A stretch of DNA of 64,000 bases from Vanilla planifolia (taxonomy: Eukaryota > Streptophyta > Magnoliopsida > Asparagales > Orchidaceae): the NCBI GenBank assembly GCA_023846275.1, contig CM043875.1:40268633-40332632 (forward strand). Reading direction: 5' to 3'. The translations under genes were made by a program, and so were the position numbers. Shown here one piece after another: positions 1 to 12,179 of the stretch. The notes under the pieces were generated by a model. The model saw only the letters and a program-made list of their open reading frames with translations. It ran no database searches and was not told where the DNA came from. Position 1 is the stretch's first letter, and each line of letters starts with the position of its first letter.

Positions 1-2215
1 GGAGGTTTATATAGGTTTTAAAATAAGGCAATGTTTAGATGAAAGAATTTGCATGGCTTGTATGTTTTTGAACAAATCTTAATACAATAAAAAAGAGTTT
101 TATATGTTATGTTTGGCTAGAGTATATAAATGTTGATCGATTCAAATATATTTTAAGTATATTATAAGTTATTAAATAGTATATCATATAGTTTGATTAA
201 TTCATAACGATAACATTATGATTATTTCATTGGAAGATCAGAAGTAGTTTTTTTAACCGATGAATTCTACTTATCATAAAAGTTTCAACATTTTTTAATA
301 TCATTTAATAATTATAATATTTTTGTTATTTAAAATTATCTTATATATATTAAAATATATTTTTTATAACTTTAGTCTCTTATTTCATAATATAGACATA
401 TAATTTTTATGAAAATTAAAAATATTGAATTTTTAATAAATGATACTTCATTATTATAAGTTAATCTCGCTTTCATTTAAGAACTTGTAGCTTATTTTTG
501 AAAAATATTACAATTTTTGTCAATTTAATAACTTGACAAAAATTGATAATGTTTATTTAAATTATAAATTGATAACTTTGTTTTCTTTTAATATATCTTA
601 TATTTTTTTCTCCACTTATGAACTCTAATTCATCTGATTATCACATTATATGATAATCATTTTTAAATTCTCAAAATTAATTATTTAAATTTTTTGGATG
701 TTAAACATAGACTAAAGGTGTAAGAGGTCAACTAGAAGGCATAGATTTTAGCTTGAGATATCTCATGACGTTTTGAAGTTTTTATAGTATTCCAAACATA
801 TTTTAAGTTATTGGAGTACTTTCTCAAACTTTTCAATCATAATCATCATTTTTTGGGCCACGCCTACCTCTAGATAGTTTATGTTTACACCCATCGCTTC
901 TTAGTGCAAATGTCGCATTATGATTCACTATCTTGTATTAATTAGTAGACTAGACCAAAAGAGTATTTTTGATAGAAAACCAATGGCTCAGTTGCATCCC
1001 ACAAATGACCAAACACAAGTGGATTGCCAGTTATTTTTCATTATTACATTTGCTCATACAATAAGAAATAACATGGATAAATGAAAACATTAAGTCAAAT
1101 TATGATAAATTGTAATAAGATAAGAAACATTTAAAATTTTAATTTATAAGATTTTTTTCATTTGAAAACATGTATTATTTTTTCATACTAGCATCTAAAA
1201 GTGCATGTTATGCTAGTCTTTAAATATATTGGAAAAAGAACAAATAACATGATATAAATTAATTATTAAATCAATAGACAAATCTATAATATAAAATTCT
1301 TTATTCAAAATATATGCATAAATATCATTATAATATTAGCAACTAAATGACTTATTAGTAAAAATCTACATTAAACAAGAAAAATGCACTAGGTATACGA
1401 AAAGTTCATATAAAAGAAAAATTAATTAAATATGAAGATAAGTAAAGAAAAAGTATAATACTAAACTAACATATGATTTACTTATATTATATTTTAACTT
1501 GGTGAACCTATTGTTTCGACATCCCTGCCTCAAGGATTAGATAAATAATCATGATGGCAAACCCACCATAAGAATTAAGCCTCAAAATGATGAACCTATC
1601 CATTTGAAGGCATTACCTTAAAATGATGAACCTATCTATCTAAAACTTTCATTTATTTTGCATCATTCCTAAACTTTCATAAGTTTTTTTTGTAACATTT
1701 GGTTTTATCAATAACACATGGAATATAAGCATTTACAATATATCATCAAATAATTTTAATAAATAAATACATTAGCATTAATGTGGTAGTAGTTCCACAT
1801 TCTTATATGTTTGAACAATTTCTTAATATCACCAACATATTTGCATTCACACGCACACATACATACACATCATATTGTTAAATTAAGTTAACAAAATAAT
1901 TCAATCTACTTGATCATCCTCAACTTTAGTCATCACCTTGATCAAAGCATCCAATTAAGAGGATGGTGTTGTCTAATATTTACAAAGAATAATTAAAAAG
2001 CTCATTTATAATGACGTAAAAACTCAAAATTCATTCACAAAAATTTTCTCTATCAAAGCATAACATATTTAAGAATTTTATTCTAAAGCATAATATCACA
2101 TAACAAAAATAATGGTTTGTTATCATTTTTAATTGTATATGAGATTTAAAATTAAAAATTAAAGGAAAGTTAAATGAAACATTCTCATCTTAAATTTTCA
2201 TCTAGTGGCTTCCCT
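1..2215. other. AT-rich intergenic DNA, no gene recognised
   Basis: No reading frame longer than chance and no recognisable transposon protein was found on either strand. The stretch is dominated by A/T runs. A short motif (AAAATGATGAACCTATC) occurs twice near 1585-1640, suggesting a small local duplication. I see no RNA gene or regulatory site I can defend. Confidence 0.6.
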
Positions 2216-2224
2216 CTTTAAAGT

Positions 2225-2345
2225 CACTTTAATATTTTCTTCATTCTCTCATTATATCAACTTTCTCTCTCTATCTCTCTCATTTCCTCCCTTGTCCCCC
2301 TCTATCTCTCTCACTCATTCTCTCTTTTATATGTCTCTTTAATAT
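2225..2345. repeat. Pyrimidine-rich (CT)n tract
   Basis: About 120 bases are almost entirely C and T, with several TCTCTCTC runs interrupted by TAT and CCC. Such tracts are common in plant promoters and leaders, but no gene start follows, so it is called only as low-complexity sequence. Confidence 0.7.
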
Positions 2346-5300
2346 TTCTTATGATAAATTAACGTATGTTGAAGTTCAACCTTCTGTTACACCTCCAAAT
2401 GATCTTTGATTTCAATGAAATTATAATCTTTTGATTCATCTCATTGATAACTTTTCAAAAATATATTTACATATTAAATTCAAACTTTTCCAAATTTCAT
2501 TGTAAAACCTAGTGAATGCTCAAAATCTACCTTCAAATATTTATATTTAATGCATTGTATTTTTATAAATAATATTTTATGAATAATTAAAATTCTGAAA
2601 TTAAAAATATAATATCAAGCTTATTTGGGTTTTTATGAGCTTTAGACACCCATGTTTTAGATGTTCATATGAAGAACTAAGGTGGTGCAGAGATCACAGA
2701 TCACTTCAAATAATGATAATGACCTTTTATACCAAAAAATAATATTATAGATGTGAAAGTGATAATGTATAGGGGATAGGAGAAACTCATACAACAAGAT
2801 TTAAGATGAAAAACAACAATGAAAAAGATGATGATAACATTAGAGATAAATCTAAATTGTAACATTTCCTTAGCAACACTCATGAAAAATTATTACTCTT
2901 AATAACAAAACATTCACTTTCAAAGAAATGTTATTTGAATAACAATTTTATTTTAGAAATACTTATTGAAGCTTTATCTCTTACTAATATTACATCACTT
3001 TATTAATAATATTTTTTTAATCACCAACTTTATATTTTAACACATATGATATGATATATATTTTATATATAATTAATCAAAACATATAACAAATATTACA
3101 TAGTAACATATTATTGTAATAAAAAATAATAAATATCTCTAAATATAATATTTTTAAACATATTATATCAATCATATACAATAAGTGCAAATCCTACTTA
3201 CCTCTTAAATCCAAGTAGTGGTATCACTAAGAATTAGGTTTTTACTCTAAGTCTCAATTACTGTAATATATGATAATTTTTTTTATTGGTTTTTTCTTTT
3301 TTGGCATAATTTCTTTATAAATCTTTTGAAATATATAGATATGTTCTTTTGTTTTCTTTATTAACTATGATTGAGTGTTGTATCTCTCAAATTTTAAAAA
3401 AAACTTTACAAATTACAATTTGTTTCTTATTTATAATTATTCTCATGACTTTTTAAATTTCTTACTTTTGAAATACCTTTAATAATTATGCCTCTTAATG
3501 TAGATTTTTTTTATTTTTTATTCTTTTAATTAGAAAAGTTTTTTATAGATTAAATTATCTTATATATTAAGATTTTTACTCATTTTTTATTTTTTTAATT
3601 TTAAGATTTGTTTAGATTCTATTGATTAGTTATGATCATTTTGATCATATTATATAATTGACAAATTTGTTAAAATTTATCTTAATTTTTTTTATCATAC
3701 TACTAAGATCTAGTTATCATACTAATATTATATTCTCATTCATTTTATGTCATGTAGATAATTTCATTTATGATGTAGTCTTCATATTATCATATTATAT
3801 TTTTATATTCATCATATTATTCAAAACCCTGCAACATACTATAATCTATGATGGTCCTATATATTATGTTGTTATATCTTATTAATACTTGTAATATCTA
3901 TTTATTATATTGCAAGATTAATTTAGGGTATCTTTCTCTTTGAACACTTCTATATCGTAGCCCACTTCATTTGCTCTCACATTATTACATAATATGATAT
4001 GCTTCTATCATACATTACAATCTAACACTTTTGTTCATTCACACTTACACATTGTTGTACTAACATGTTTGAACTAACTTACTTGTATAATTGAGTATTA
4101 GGTTCTACACATTATCGTACTTATACATTCATTATTTTATACAATATGACAATATTTTTTATATTGATTATTTGTTCTTATGCATTAACATCCTAAAATG
4201 ATGATTTAGTTATCTTGTAAGATTTTTAGCCTACTTTTGTGTATGTTCAAACTTTTCTATCATTCATTCCCTCTCTTGTTTGATCGTAACATATAATACT
4301 TTATAATCATACTCTACAGTCAATCACTTTTATGCTTAACCTGTTAGACTATTTCAACACATGATAGAGATGTATTAAATATGCTTTATCATACTTGCAT
4401 AACATAATACCATCTTATGAATTTGTTGACTCAATTGATTATTTGCTCGAAAGTATTGTGTGATTCTATAATGTCATACTGTGTAATACCTTAAAATCTT
4501 AAAATATTCTTAAAAAATTTTATAAAATCTTATAAAAATTTTCAAAAAATATTTGATCAAAATTATTATTTTAGAATTTTATTCTCTTTAAGATCATCAA
4601 TCATTTCTTAATATCTTATTTTTTTAAAATAAATTATCTTCATTTTTGAGATATTACAACTACTCCTATTTAAGAATCCACCCCTCATAAGTACTAGAAC
4701 AAGAAATATGCCTGATTAAATTTGTGCCAAAATAGATATCTACCAAACCAAACTTGTAGAAAGCTAAAAGGTTTTGATGAAATATGGTTTATCACTAAAA
4801 GTTAAATAAAGTATAAGGATCATCTTATAAAGATGTTGATGAACTCATTAAAAAACTTAAGAGAGTGAAACAAAAGCAATGATGCACACAATGATAAAAA
4901 AACCTTAAAAAAATTTAAAAATTTACCCATGGTTCTAATTTTGCCGAAAATAGATAAAGAATCAAACTAGACATGTGAAAAAAAAAACCCACATCATTCT
5001 ACAAAAAAGTGCAAAACTTGCTTAAGGTTTTATTAAGTAATTTTTCCAATTACCTCGGGTCTTTTGATCTGAGTTAACTAATTTTGCAATGCTAAACAAA
5101 TTAAGCAGCTAGCAAGACAAAAGCAAGCTGATGTCTAAAGATAATGTTATTGTGTGCTCCCATTGTTTGATGATATTCTTGCATGAAAAACTTTGATCTA
5201 ATATCAGCATACATAGATGTTGTGTGTTTAAACTATCATGGATACTATACAAGTAAAATGAAATCTAAAGTTTACATGCTTTAATCATACAAGAACTAGA

Positions 5301-7040
5301 TTTTGATACGAGTTGTGAATGGAGAACTGAGGTGAGATGTTGGGATACAAAGGTGACTACTAGTAGATTGAAGACACACCGAAAAAATACTATGCATGAT
5401 AGATGTGGTCATTGGTGCCATTTCAATGCATAAAATGAAATGAATTTTGTTGATGCATGTGGACCTAATAGCTAATATGGTTGTGAGTAAAGGTTATCAC
5501 ATTCAAATGGATTCATACAATCATAACCTTGGGCTTTGATAAAACAATAAGAGAAGCTTCTTGAGATGTGTGTGTAGTGTGTGCATTATCTAGTTCATAT
5601 CTCATAAAATGAATGTAATCTAAAAGAAGAAAATAGTTGTTGGACTACGAAACAGTTGGATTATTGGTTTCTCATTTTTCTTCACAAGAGACATTTCGTC
5701 CCACAAGTTATTTTTTTTTTCTCTTTTTAGAATCCTATAAATTGGAAGATCAACCTTCATGAATGTTATTTCTTCTTATATGATATTCATCTGATTTTTT
5801 GTGTTTTATTTTATGTTAATACAAGTTTTAAATATAATTTATTTCATGTCATAACATTTTTATTGAATTACAAGAAGAGGATGATGAAGCCAAGTGATGA
5901 GTTATCATTATAAAGTATCAAGACTTCAAACATGCCAAAAAAATTCAAGTAAACCCTACCCTGGACATGTCTTTTCATCACCCAAAGGTTGTAAATTTCT
6001 TTTATCATTTGGTTGTTCTCGTTTACCTCTTTCTTTTGGCTTCTATGATTGACGGTTGCTTAGTTTTCAATTTATAATCTAGTATGCTTGATGTTCACAA
6101 TTTTATACAACCTTTAGTCTAACCATAATTTTAAAAAGGCCATCATGCTTCCATTTGTTGCTTAGTCAAACTATCATGTTCTTATTCAAATGTTATAAAA
6201 CCTACGCTATCCTTGTCCTAGCTGCCAAATATTTTCTCAAGCTGACACACACCGTGTCTCCCACTTAAACTTTTGTTCATTCTCTTGTATTTTCCTCTCT
6301 TCAAAAACAATTAAACAAATATAAGCTACAACTAATCGAAACTTAACGATGAAATTTTCAAACAAATTTCAAAATGTTGGCATGTGGGAACTGATAATCG
6401 ACTCAGCAATATATATCATATAGTTAATTATGGGTTATAAGCATTTTTTTTTTGTTTGTTTATCCTTTATAGGAATTGTTTATTGCACATAAAAATGATT
6501 AGAAATAGTTGTTTTCCTCCTAATTGTTCTCAACGTGTTTAAAACGGTCTTGACATATGGCATAAATGGTTCTCTTTGATTTCATCGCCGAAGCAACCTG
6601 TACTCCCTTTACTGTCTTGCAAAACAGTTGCATAACCAAGCAAGCTAAAATAACTACTGAACAAAATAAAAATAAAAAAAAATTAATAATAAGGATTATT
6701 TTGGAAAATAATAATTATATAGATTTATTAATTAGGCCCCAAATTCTCCTTCCTAACGACGTTGAAGTATTAAAAAGTGGTCAAACCATTTAAACAAACA
6801 ATAAACCATGTGATAAAATGTTTGTCATTATTTTTGTAAGAAAGAAACTCCATTAAAACATATGGTGAAGCTCCAGAAGTTTGCAGTTAACAGATTGGTA
6901 TAACATAACAAAAGAAAGAAAGAAAGATAATTAGCAGCATCTTGCTTGGTCAACATCGCTCAAACGCTCTGGTTTACATCCATATGTGCAGATATAATAA
7001 CAACAGTAAGAATGAGATTTAATAAATTACTCGTCTATTA
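2346..7040. other. AT-rich intergenic DNA with possible LTR debris
   Basis: No coding gene recognised. Near 4490-4665 an A/T block ends with GAGATATTACAAC. That is the complement of a TGTAATATCTC-type start seen in several plant Ty3/gypsy LTRs, so a decayed minus-strand LTR is possible. Short open frames here, for example at 3658-3885 and 6566-6793, have A/T-driven composition and no family motif. Confidence 0.5.
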
Positions 7041-7245
7041 TAAATGACATCGTCAACTCTGATAGCTTTTTCGTTACGCCGTTCGCTGTGGCGTACATTT
7101 GGCAAGGCCGGAACACGAATAGCGCCGGCAGGACGCGGCTGGATATCCTTTTTCTATCTAATTTGTCAATTTGTTTCCGGGATCTATCAACTGGTAGATT
7201 TAACCATGTTTTCTCTTTCGCCTGTGCTCCGTTAGTTCAACTGGA
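7041..7245. other. GC-rich island, unidentified
   Basis: Roughly 7075-7150 is far richer in G and C than anything within several kilobases. An ATG at 7044 opens a 63-codon plus-strand frame with a basic, Ser/Arg-rich start (SLRRSLWRTFGKAG). An overlapping frame and a minus-strand frame are also open across the GC-rich core. None matches a family I recognise. It could be a captured gene fragment, a first exon encoding an organelle-targeting-like peptide, or an organellar insertion. The sequence does not let me choose. Confidence 0.3.
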
Positions 7246-8087
7246 ATATTGCATTTTCAAAGAAAAAATAATTAATTTTGAGTAAAACTAAATAAAGTGA
7301 TTTTGATTATTCATGTTTAAAAACATTTAGAATATTAAGACGCAGACAAGTATTCATTTTACTAAATTGCATCATTGGAAACTAAGAAATGAATCGTAGT
7401 TCAGTCATCTAGTCCTAAGCACAATGCATTTTGAAGATGGATAAGAAATTGTGAGACTGATTGACAGTAAATCGTATTATCGATGTTGAGCTACATGGTT
7501 GGCAATATTTAACATATTAATAATATTAAAGAAGTCAATTACTTCATTTTGGCATGCTTCTGTTATGCTTCTAATGAGCTGAATTTTAAACGATGAAGAA
7601 TAGATCAATATTTATAAAAGTGGAAGGAAGTAAGGAATCTAAATGTTGAAGAAGAAAAAGTCTTATGCATGAGACAAATAGAAAGAGATCAAGCTTGTAG
7701 CCAACTTCTGTGGGTAAGAGCAATATGAGAACAAGAAAATTTAAAGAAATATATTTAATATAAAAACTGTAGATCTATGAGTTTTTTTTTTAACAATCTT
7801 AAAAATTTTAGAATAATTTGAAGCGATTTGATAATAGAAAATTCCAAAAAGTAAGTGCAAATTGCAAAAACCCATAGGTTTCTAAGGGATGTAATAATCA
7901 TGCCACAGTAATCAAATCATCGAAAGTATCAAACAAGAAATTTTTAAGAAATTTTTAATTCTTCTGAATTTTTATTGATTTGGATATCATTTAGATGTTA
8001 AAGTGAAATAATACATGTATAATTCAAAAAAGTTAAAGCAAAAAATATAGACAAATTTTAATGTTTTTGGAAGCAAAAGAGAATTTT
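7246..8087. other. AT-rich flank upstream of LTR
   Basis: No gene. The last 24 bases contain TTTTTGGAAGCAAAAGAGA (8064-8082), which is repeated exactly at 12026-12044 inside the 3' LTR of the downstream copia element. This may be a trace of that element's missing 5' LTR. Confidence 0.4.
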
Positions 8088-8382
8088 TGTTAGGGTTTCA
8101 GATTCAAAACCCTAGAGTTGAAGAAGACGAAAAACAGAACAGTGGAAATGAAAATGGAAATAATAAAAATAAACTGCTTAAATTTTCATTCCATTTCATT
8201 CCAATTAATCAGAAGTCAATACATGCTTAAATAGTGCTAAACACGCTTAACAAACTTTATTAATACGCCACTAATTACGCCTACTCGCTAACCACTAATC
8301 CACGAAAGCAGCTGAAAAAGCGTAAAACCATTTGACACGGTTGACTGACCCATTGACTCGTTGACTGACAGATTGACTAACA
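8088..8382 (-). mobile_element. Solo or truncated LTR, minus orientation
   Basis: Read on the minus strand, the segment starts TGTTAGTCAATC and ends ACCCTAACA, so it has the inverted TGTTAG...CTAACA termini of a Ty1/copia LTR and a plausible length of 295 bp. The end at 8382 (the U3 start) carries five TTGAC motifs in 46 bp. No tRNA primer-binding site follows on the internal side, so it is a solo LTR or a rearrangement scar. The five bases on either side do not match, so no target-site duplication is visible. It abuts the broken start of the plus-strand copia pol frame. Confidence 0.6.
8332..8377 (-). promoter_or_regulatory. W-box-like TTGAC array in LTR U3
   Basis: TTGAC occurs at 8332, 8341, 8353, 8361 and 8373. 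Four of the five continue as TTGACT, matching the plant WRKY W-box core TTGAC[CT]. Spacing alternates between 8-9 and 12 bp, so the array looks like a repeated module. It sits within about 50 bp of the inferred 5' end of the LTR, where enhancers of copia elements usually lie. WRKY binding is inferred from the motif only. Confidence 0.5.
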
Positions 8383-8383
8383 C

Positions 8384-9844
8384 GTGTCAAGTTTGAATCA
8401 TAAGTTTGGTCATTATGCTTCTGATTGTTGGCATAAAAATAATCAATCAAACTATACTGAAACATCAAAAGAAGAGTTAATATCTTTATTGGATGAAAAA
8501 GAGGGCAACGAAAAAGAAGATGTATGGTTTCTTGATTCAAGAGCAAGCAACCATATTTGTGGAAAAAGACATCTATTTGAGTCAATTGAAAATGTACAAA
8601 CAAGTGTGAGTCTTGGAGACTCATCAAAGTTGAAAGTTGAAGGCAAAGGTAATATAAAACTTTACAAAGAGAATGAGTTTTCAATTATTATTTCAGATGC
8701 ATATTTTTTTCCTGATATGAAAAGTAATATTCTTAGTTTTGGGCCTTGATTGAGAAAGGATATATTATACATATGGAGAATGGGTATCTTCTTTTGCAAG
8801 ATTCAAAAGGAAGAAATATTATTAAAGTGAAGATGTCAACAAATCGTATGTTTCCTCTTCAATTAAAGTCAACAAGTAAAGTTTGTTATATTGGGCATCT
8901 TTCAAATGATTCTTTGAAATGGCATCTAAGGTATGGTCACCTTAACTTTGGAGGATTGAAATTATTGGCAAAAGAAGGAATGGTGAAAGGTCTTCTTTTA
9001 TTGGATGATCCAAACCATATATGTGAAGCTTGTATACTTGGAAATCAACATCGTCTACCATTTTAGAAGAATAACACTTGGAGAGTTAAAAGGCCGTTGC
9101 AGCTTATTCATACAGATATTTGTAGTCCATTGGTGCCATTATTTAATGAAGGTAACAAATATTTTATTACTTTCATAGATGATTTTAGTAGAAAAATGTT
9201 GACATATTTTATTAAGGAGAAATCTACTGTTATCTCCATGTTTAAAGAATTCAAATGCAATGTTGAAAAAGAGAGTGGGCTATTCATTCAATGTCTTAGA
9301 TCTAATAGAGGTAGTGAATACACTTCAAATAAATTTATTCAATTATGTAAGCAAGAAGGCATACGACATCAATTTACCACAAGTTATACTCCACAACAAA
9401 ATGGAGTGGCTGAAAGAAGAAATCGTACTATACTTGATGTGACAAGGACAATGATGAGAGAGAGGAATATGCCAAAAGAATTTTGGGCAGAAGCAGTTGC
9501 ATGTTCAACTTATTTGTTGAATCGATGTCCTACTAAATTTGTGCGTTATATGACTCCACAAAAAGCTTGGAGTGGATATACACCAAGTGTTTCTCATTTT
9601 TTTGAATATTTGGTTGTATTACATATGCACAAGTACCTAATGCAATAAGGAAGAAATTAGATGATAAAGGTGAAAAATACATATTCATTGGGTACAGCGA
9701 TGAGTCAAAAGCCTACAAACTTTACAATCCTTTAACCAAAAAGGTGTTTATTAGCCGTGATGTTGTGTTTGTAGAAGAAGATACTTGGAAGTGGAAGGAA
9801 GAGAAGGATGATAAAACTATCACACTTGGGCAAGAAGAAGAAAT
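8384..9844 (+). pseudogene. Copia gag end, protease and integrase (broken)
   Basis: The frame opens in the degraded gag zinc knuckle (KFGHYASDCW, its first cysteines lost). The aspartic protease follows at 8533-8547 with DSRAS in place of the usual DSGAS, so the catalytic loop glycine is lost. A frameshift near 8745 leads into the GAG-pre-integrase domain (WHLRYGHLNFGGL; C-x2-C near its end). A stop at 9064-9066 precedes the integrase core (IHTDIC; FIDDFSRK; QQNGVAERRNRTI), which carries D, D and E catalytic positions. A second frameshift near 9605 splits off the integrase tail, which reads on to about 9844 in another frame. Residues up to the breaks are well conserved, so the element decayed relatively recently. 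Confidence 0.88.
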
Positions 9845-9866
9845 TCAAAATCAATAATCTCATGAT

Positions 9867-11767
9867 TTGAATTCTCCAACAAGCTCTCCCTCAAGATCAA
9901 CTACTATGCAAAAGAAAGCACATCCTATTGACTCAAGCAGAAAGATGAAAAGTTTACAAGAGATATATGAGCAAACGTCTCAGTATTCTAACTTATTCTG
10001 TTATTTTGCTGATAATGAACCTATTTCTTTTGATGAAGCAGTGCAGATATAAATTGGCAAAAAACTATGAATGAAGAAATAGCTTCTATAGAAAAGAATA
10101 ATACATGGGAGTTGGTTGATCTCCCTCCTCAAAAGAAACCCATAGGAGTTAAATGGGTTTACAAGATCAAGCATAAAGCAGATGGAACAGTGGATAGATA
10201 TAAGGCAAGACTTTTGGCAAAAGGCTTTAAGCAAAAATATGGTATAGACTACAACGAGGTATTTGCTCCAGTTGCTCAATTTGATACAATGAAGTTGATT
10301 TTAGCACTTACAGCACATCATGGATGGAAGGTATGTCAACTTGATGTTAAATCTGCATTTTTTAATGGAGTTTTAGAAGAAGAAGTTTATATCAATCAAC
10401 CTAAATGTTACAAAATTGTGGGTGATCCACATAAAGTTTATCATTTGAAAAAGACTTTATATGGATTGAAACAAGCACCAAGAGCATGGAATACCAAGAT
10501 TGATGGATATCTTCAACAACAAGGATTCCAAAAATGTCCATTTGAGCATGCACTTTACATTAAGACAACTCAAAATAATATTCTTATAGTTTGTCTTTAT
10601 GTAGATGATTTGCTTTATACAAGAAATTCTTTTGAATTATTTTAAGAACTCAAAAGAACTATGCAGCATGAATTTGACATGACAGATAATGGTGAAATGT
10701 CATACTTTCTTGGTTTGGAAGTAAAGCAAATGAAAACTAGAATTCAAATATCTCAAAGAAGATATGCTATTGAATTTTTAAAGAAGTTTAGAATGAAAGA
10801 TTGTAAATCAGTGGCAACACCACTTGATGTGAGAATAAAAATAAGTAGAGAAGGAGAAGGAAACAATATTGACTCTACTTTATTTAAAGGTCTTGTAGGT
10901 AGTCTTCGTTACCTCACTATCACAAGACCTGATATTCTATATTCTGTTGGACTCATTAGTCGATATACGAAAAATCCAAAGAAAACACATTGGATGTTTG
11001 AAAACAGAATACTAAGATATATTAAAGGAACACTTGATTATGGTTTGTATTTCACTAACCAAAGTGGGACAGATTTATGTGGCTACTCTGATAGTGATTG
11101 GGGAGGTGATATAGATGAAAGAAAGAGTACAACTGGTTATTGTTTCTTCTTAGGATCATCAGCATTTATGTGGAGATCGACTAAACAAGATGTCATTGCT
11201 CTTTCATCTTGTGAAGCAGAGTATATTGCAGCTTCATCAACAGTTTGTGAAGCAATTTGGTTACGAAATTTACTGCAGGAGTTACATCATCAACAACAAG
11301 GGCTAACAACTATATTTATTGATAATATGTCAGCCATCAAATTAGCCAAAAAAAATTTTCGAGGATGTCGAGCTCAAATCTTCGAGCTTCCTCGTCCAAG
11401 TCCTGCCAGCCCGGTTGTGGGCTGCCGTTGTGATCTAGGGCGAGCTGGACCCGATGTGTCGGGTGATCCAGCTCGATGGGCAGGACGGTCTCGTAGCTGT
11501 ATATGAGAGCGAAAGGGGTCTCTCCAGTGGATGTCGACGGTGTAGTTCGATAAGCCCAAAGGACGGCCGGGAGTTCATCGGCCCACTTCTCTTTCTTCTC
11601 GTCGACTAGTTCAACATGGGAGAAGCAAGCATATCGAGACAAGGTATCATTTTCTTCGTGATCATGTCAACAAGGAGACTATAAGTCTGATATATTGCAG
11701 TACTGAAGAACAAGTGGCTGATATTTTCACTAAATTGCTTGGAGTGAAGAAGTTTGAAAAATTATGA
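9867..11767 (+). pseudogene. Copia reverse transcriptase and RNase H (broken)
   Basis: After a linker with a stop at 10050-10052, the RT domain runs from about 10067. Visible motifs are GVKWVYKIKHKADG, KARLLAKGFKQ, QLDVKSAFFNG, LYGLKQAPRAWN and the active-site YVDDL at 10598-10612. A stop at 10643-10645 interrupts the frame, which then continues without a shift into MSYFLGLEVKQ. RNase H follows (GYSDSDWGGD; ALSSCEAEY; FIDNMSAIKLAK). It is cut at about 11350 by a foreign gypsy fragment and resumes near 11612 with RYHFLRDHV and the terminal EQVADIFTK, ending at the stop at 11765-11767. This is a copy that once encoded a full-length pol. Confidence 0.92.
11352..11611 (-). mobile_element. Ty3/gypsy integrase fragment inside copia RNase H
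   Basis: The minus strand carries an uninterrupted reading frame with the C-terminal part of a gypsy integrase catalytic core: KWADELPAVLWAYRTTPSTS, GETPFALIYSYETVLPIEL and HRVQLALD. It is strikingly GC-rich compared with the surrounding copia coding sequence. The copia RNase H frame ends in AIKLAK on the left and resumes at the residues that normally follow within a few amino acids on the right, so the fragment was inserted with little or no loss. No LTRs and no clear target duplication are present. It looks like a captured piece rather than a normal integration. Confidence 0.85.
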
Positions 11768-11798
11768 GATCAATTATGTTTGAAGATACTTCAAGTTT

Positions 11799-11807
11799 GA
11801 AGAGGAG
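11799..11807 (+). other. Polypurine tract of copia element
   Basis: GAAGAGGAG lies three bases before the TGTTAG start of the 3' LTR, the usual place and composition for the plus-strand primer of a Ty1/copia element. Confidence 0.75.
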
Positions 11808-11810
11808 TAA

Positions 11811-12179
11811 TGTTAGCAAACTTTAAGTTTTATTTAGCATTTTTTAAGCGTTTGGTTAGTACTTTTTAAGGTTGCATTTGGTTAGCACTTTTTAAGTGCT
11901 TGTTAGCAATTTTTAAGGATTTGTTAGCACTTTTTAAATATGGATAGCATATTTTGTTAATTTGTTAAGTATTTTTAGGAAACAAACTTTTGAATTAAGA
12001 GGAATTATTTAGGGAGTTGGTTATATTTTTGGAAGCAAAAGAGATATTTTAAGTGGAAAATTTACTTATGGATAATAATAATATAGATTATCAACACAAA
12101 AACTTTAATCAATATATCGTGGAAATTGTTTTCTTGTGGCACTACATCAACAAATGAAGGATACAATCAAAATCTAACA
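11811..12179 (+). repeat. 3' LTR of copia element (369 bp)
   Basis: The LTR starts TGTTAGCAAAC right after the polypurine tract and most plausibly ends AATCTAACA, giving matching TGTTAG...CTAACA ends. Its first 150 bp contain six or so imperfect copies of a 20-30 bp unit (GTTAGCA-CTTTTTAAG). The right boundary is inferred from the terminal inverted motif because no 5' LTR is available for comparison. Confidence 0.7.

Larger units (their letters stand above)
8384..12179 (+). mobile_element. Ty1/copia retrotransposon, 5'-truncated
   Basis: Protease, GAG-pre-integrase, integrase, reverse transcriptase and RNase H follow in the Ty1/copia order and are succeeded by a polypurine tract and a 369-bp 3' LTR. 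The element begins in the gag zinc-knuckle region. The rest of gag, the primer-binding site and the 5' LTR are missing and an unrelated LTR lies at the break. The protein resembles the Tnt1-94 group. Two frameshifts, three in-frame stops and a gypsy insertion make it non-autonomous. Confidence 0.92.

Noticed and set aside
3658-3885. 75-codon Ile/Phe/Tyr-rich frame that looks membrane-like
   Set aside because: Hydrophobicity follows from T-rich DNA; no family motif or promoter.
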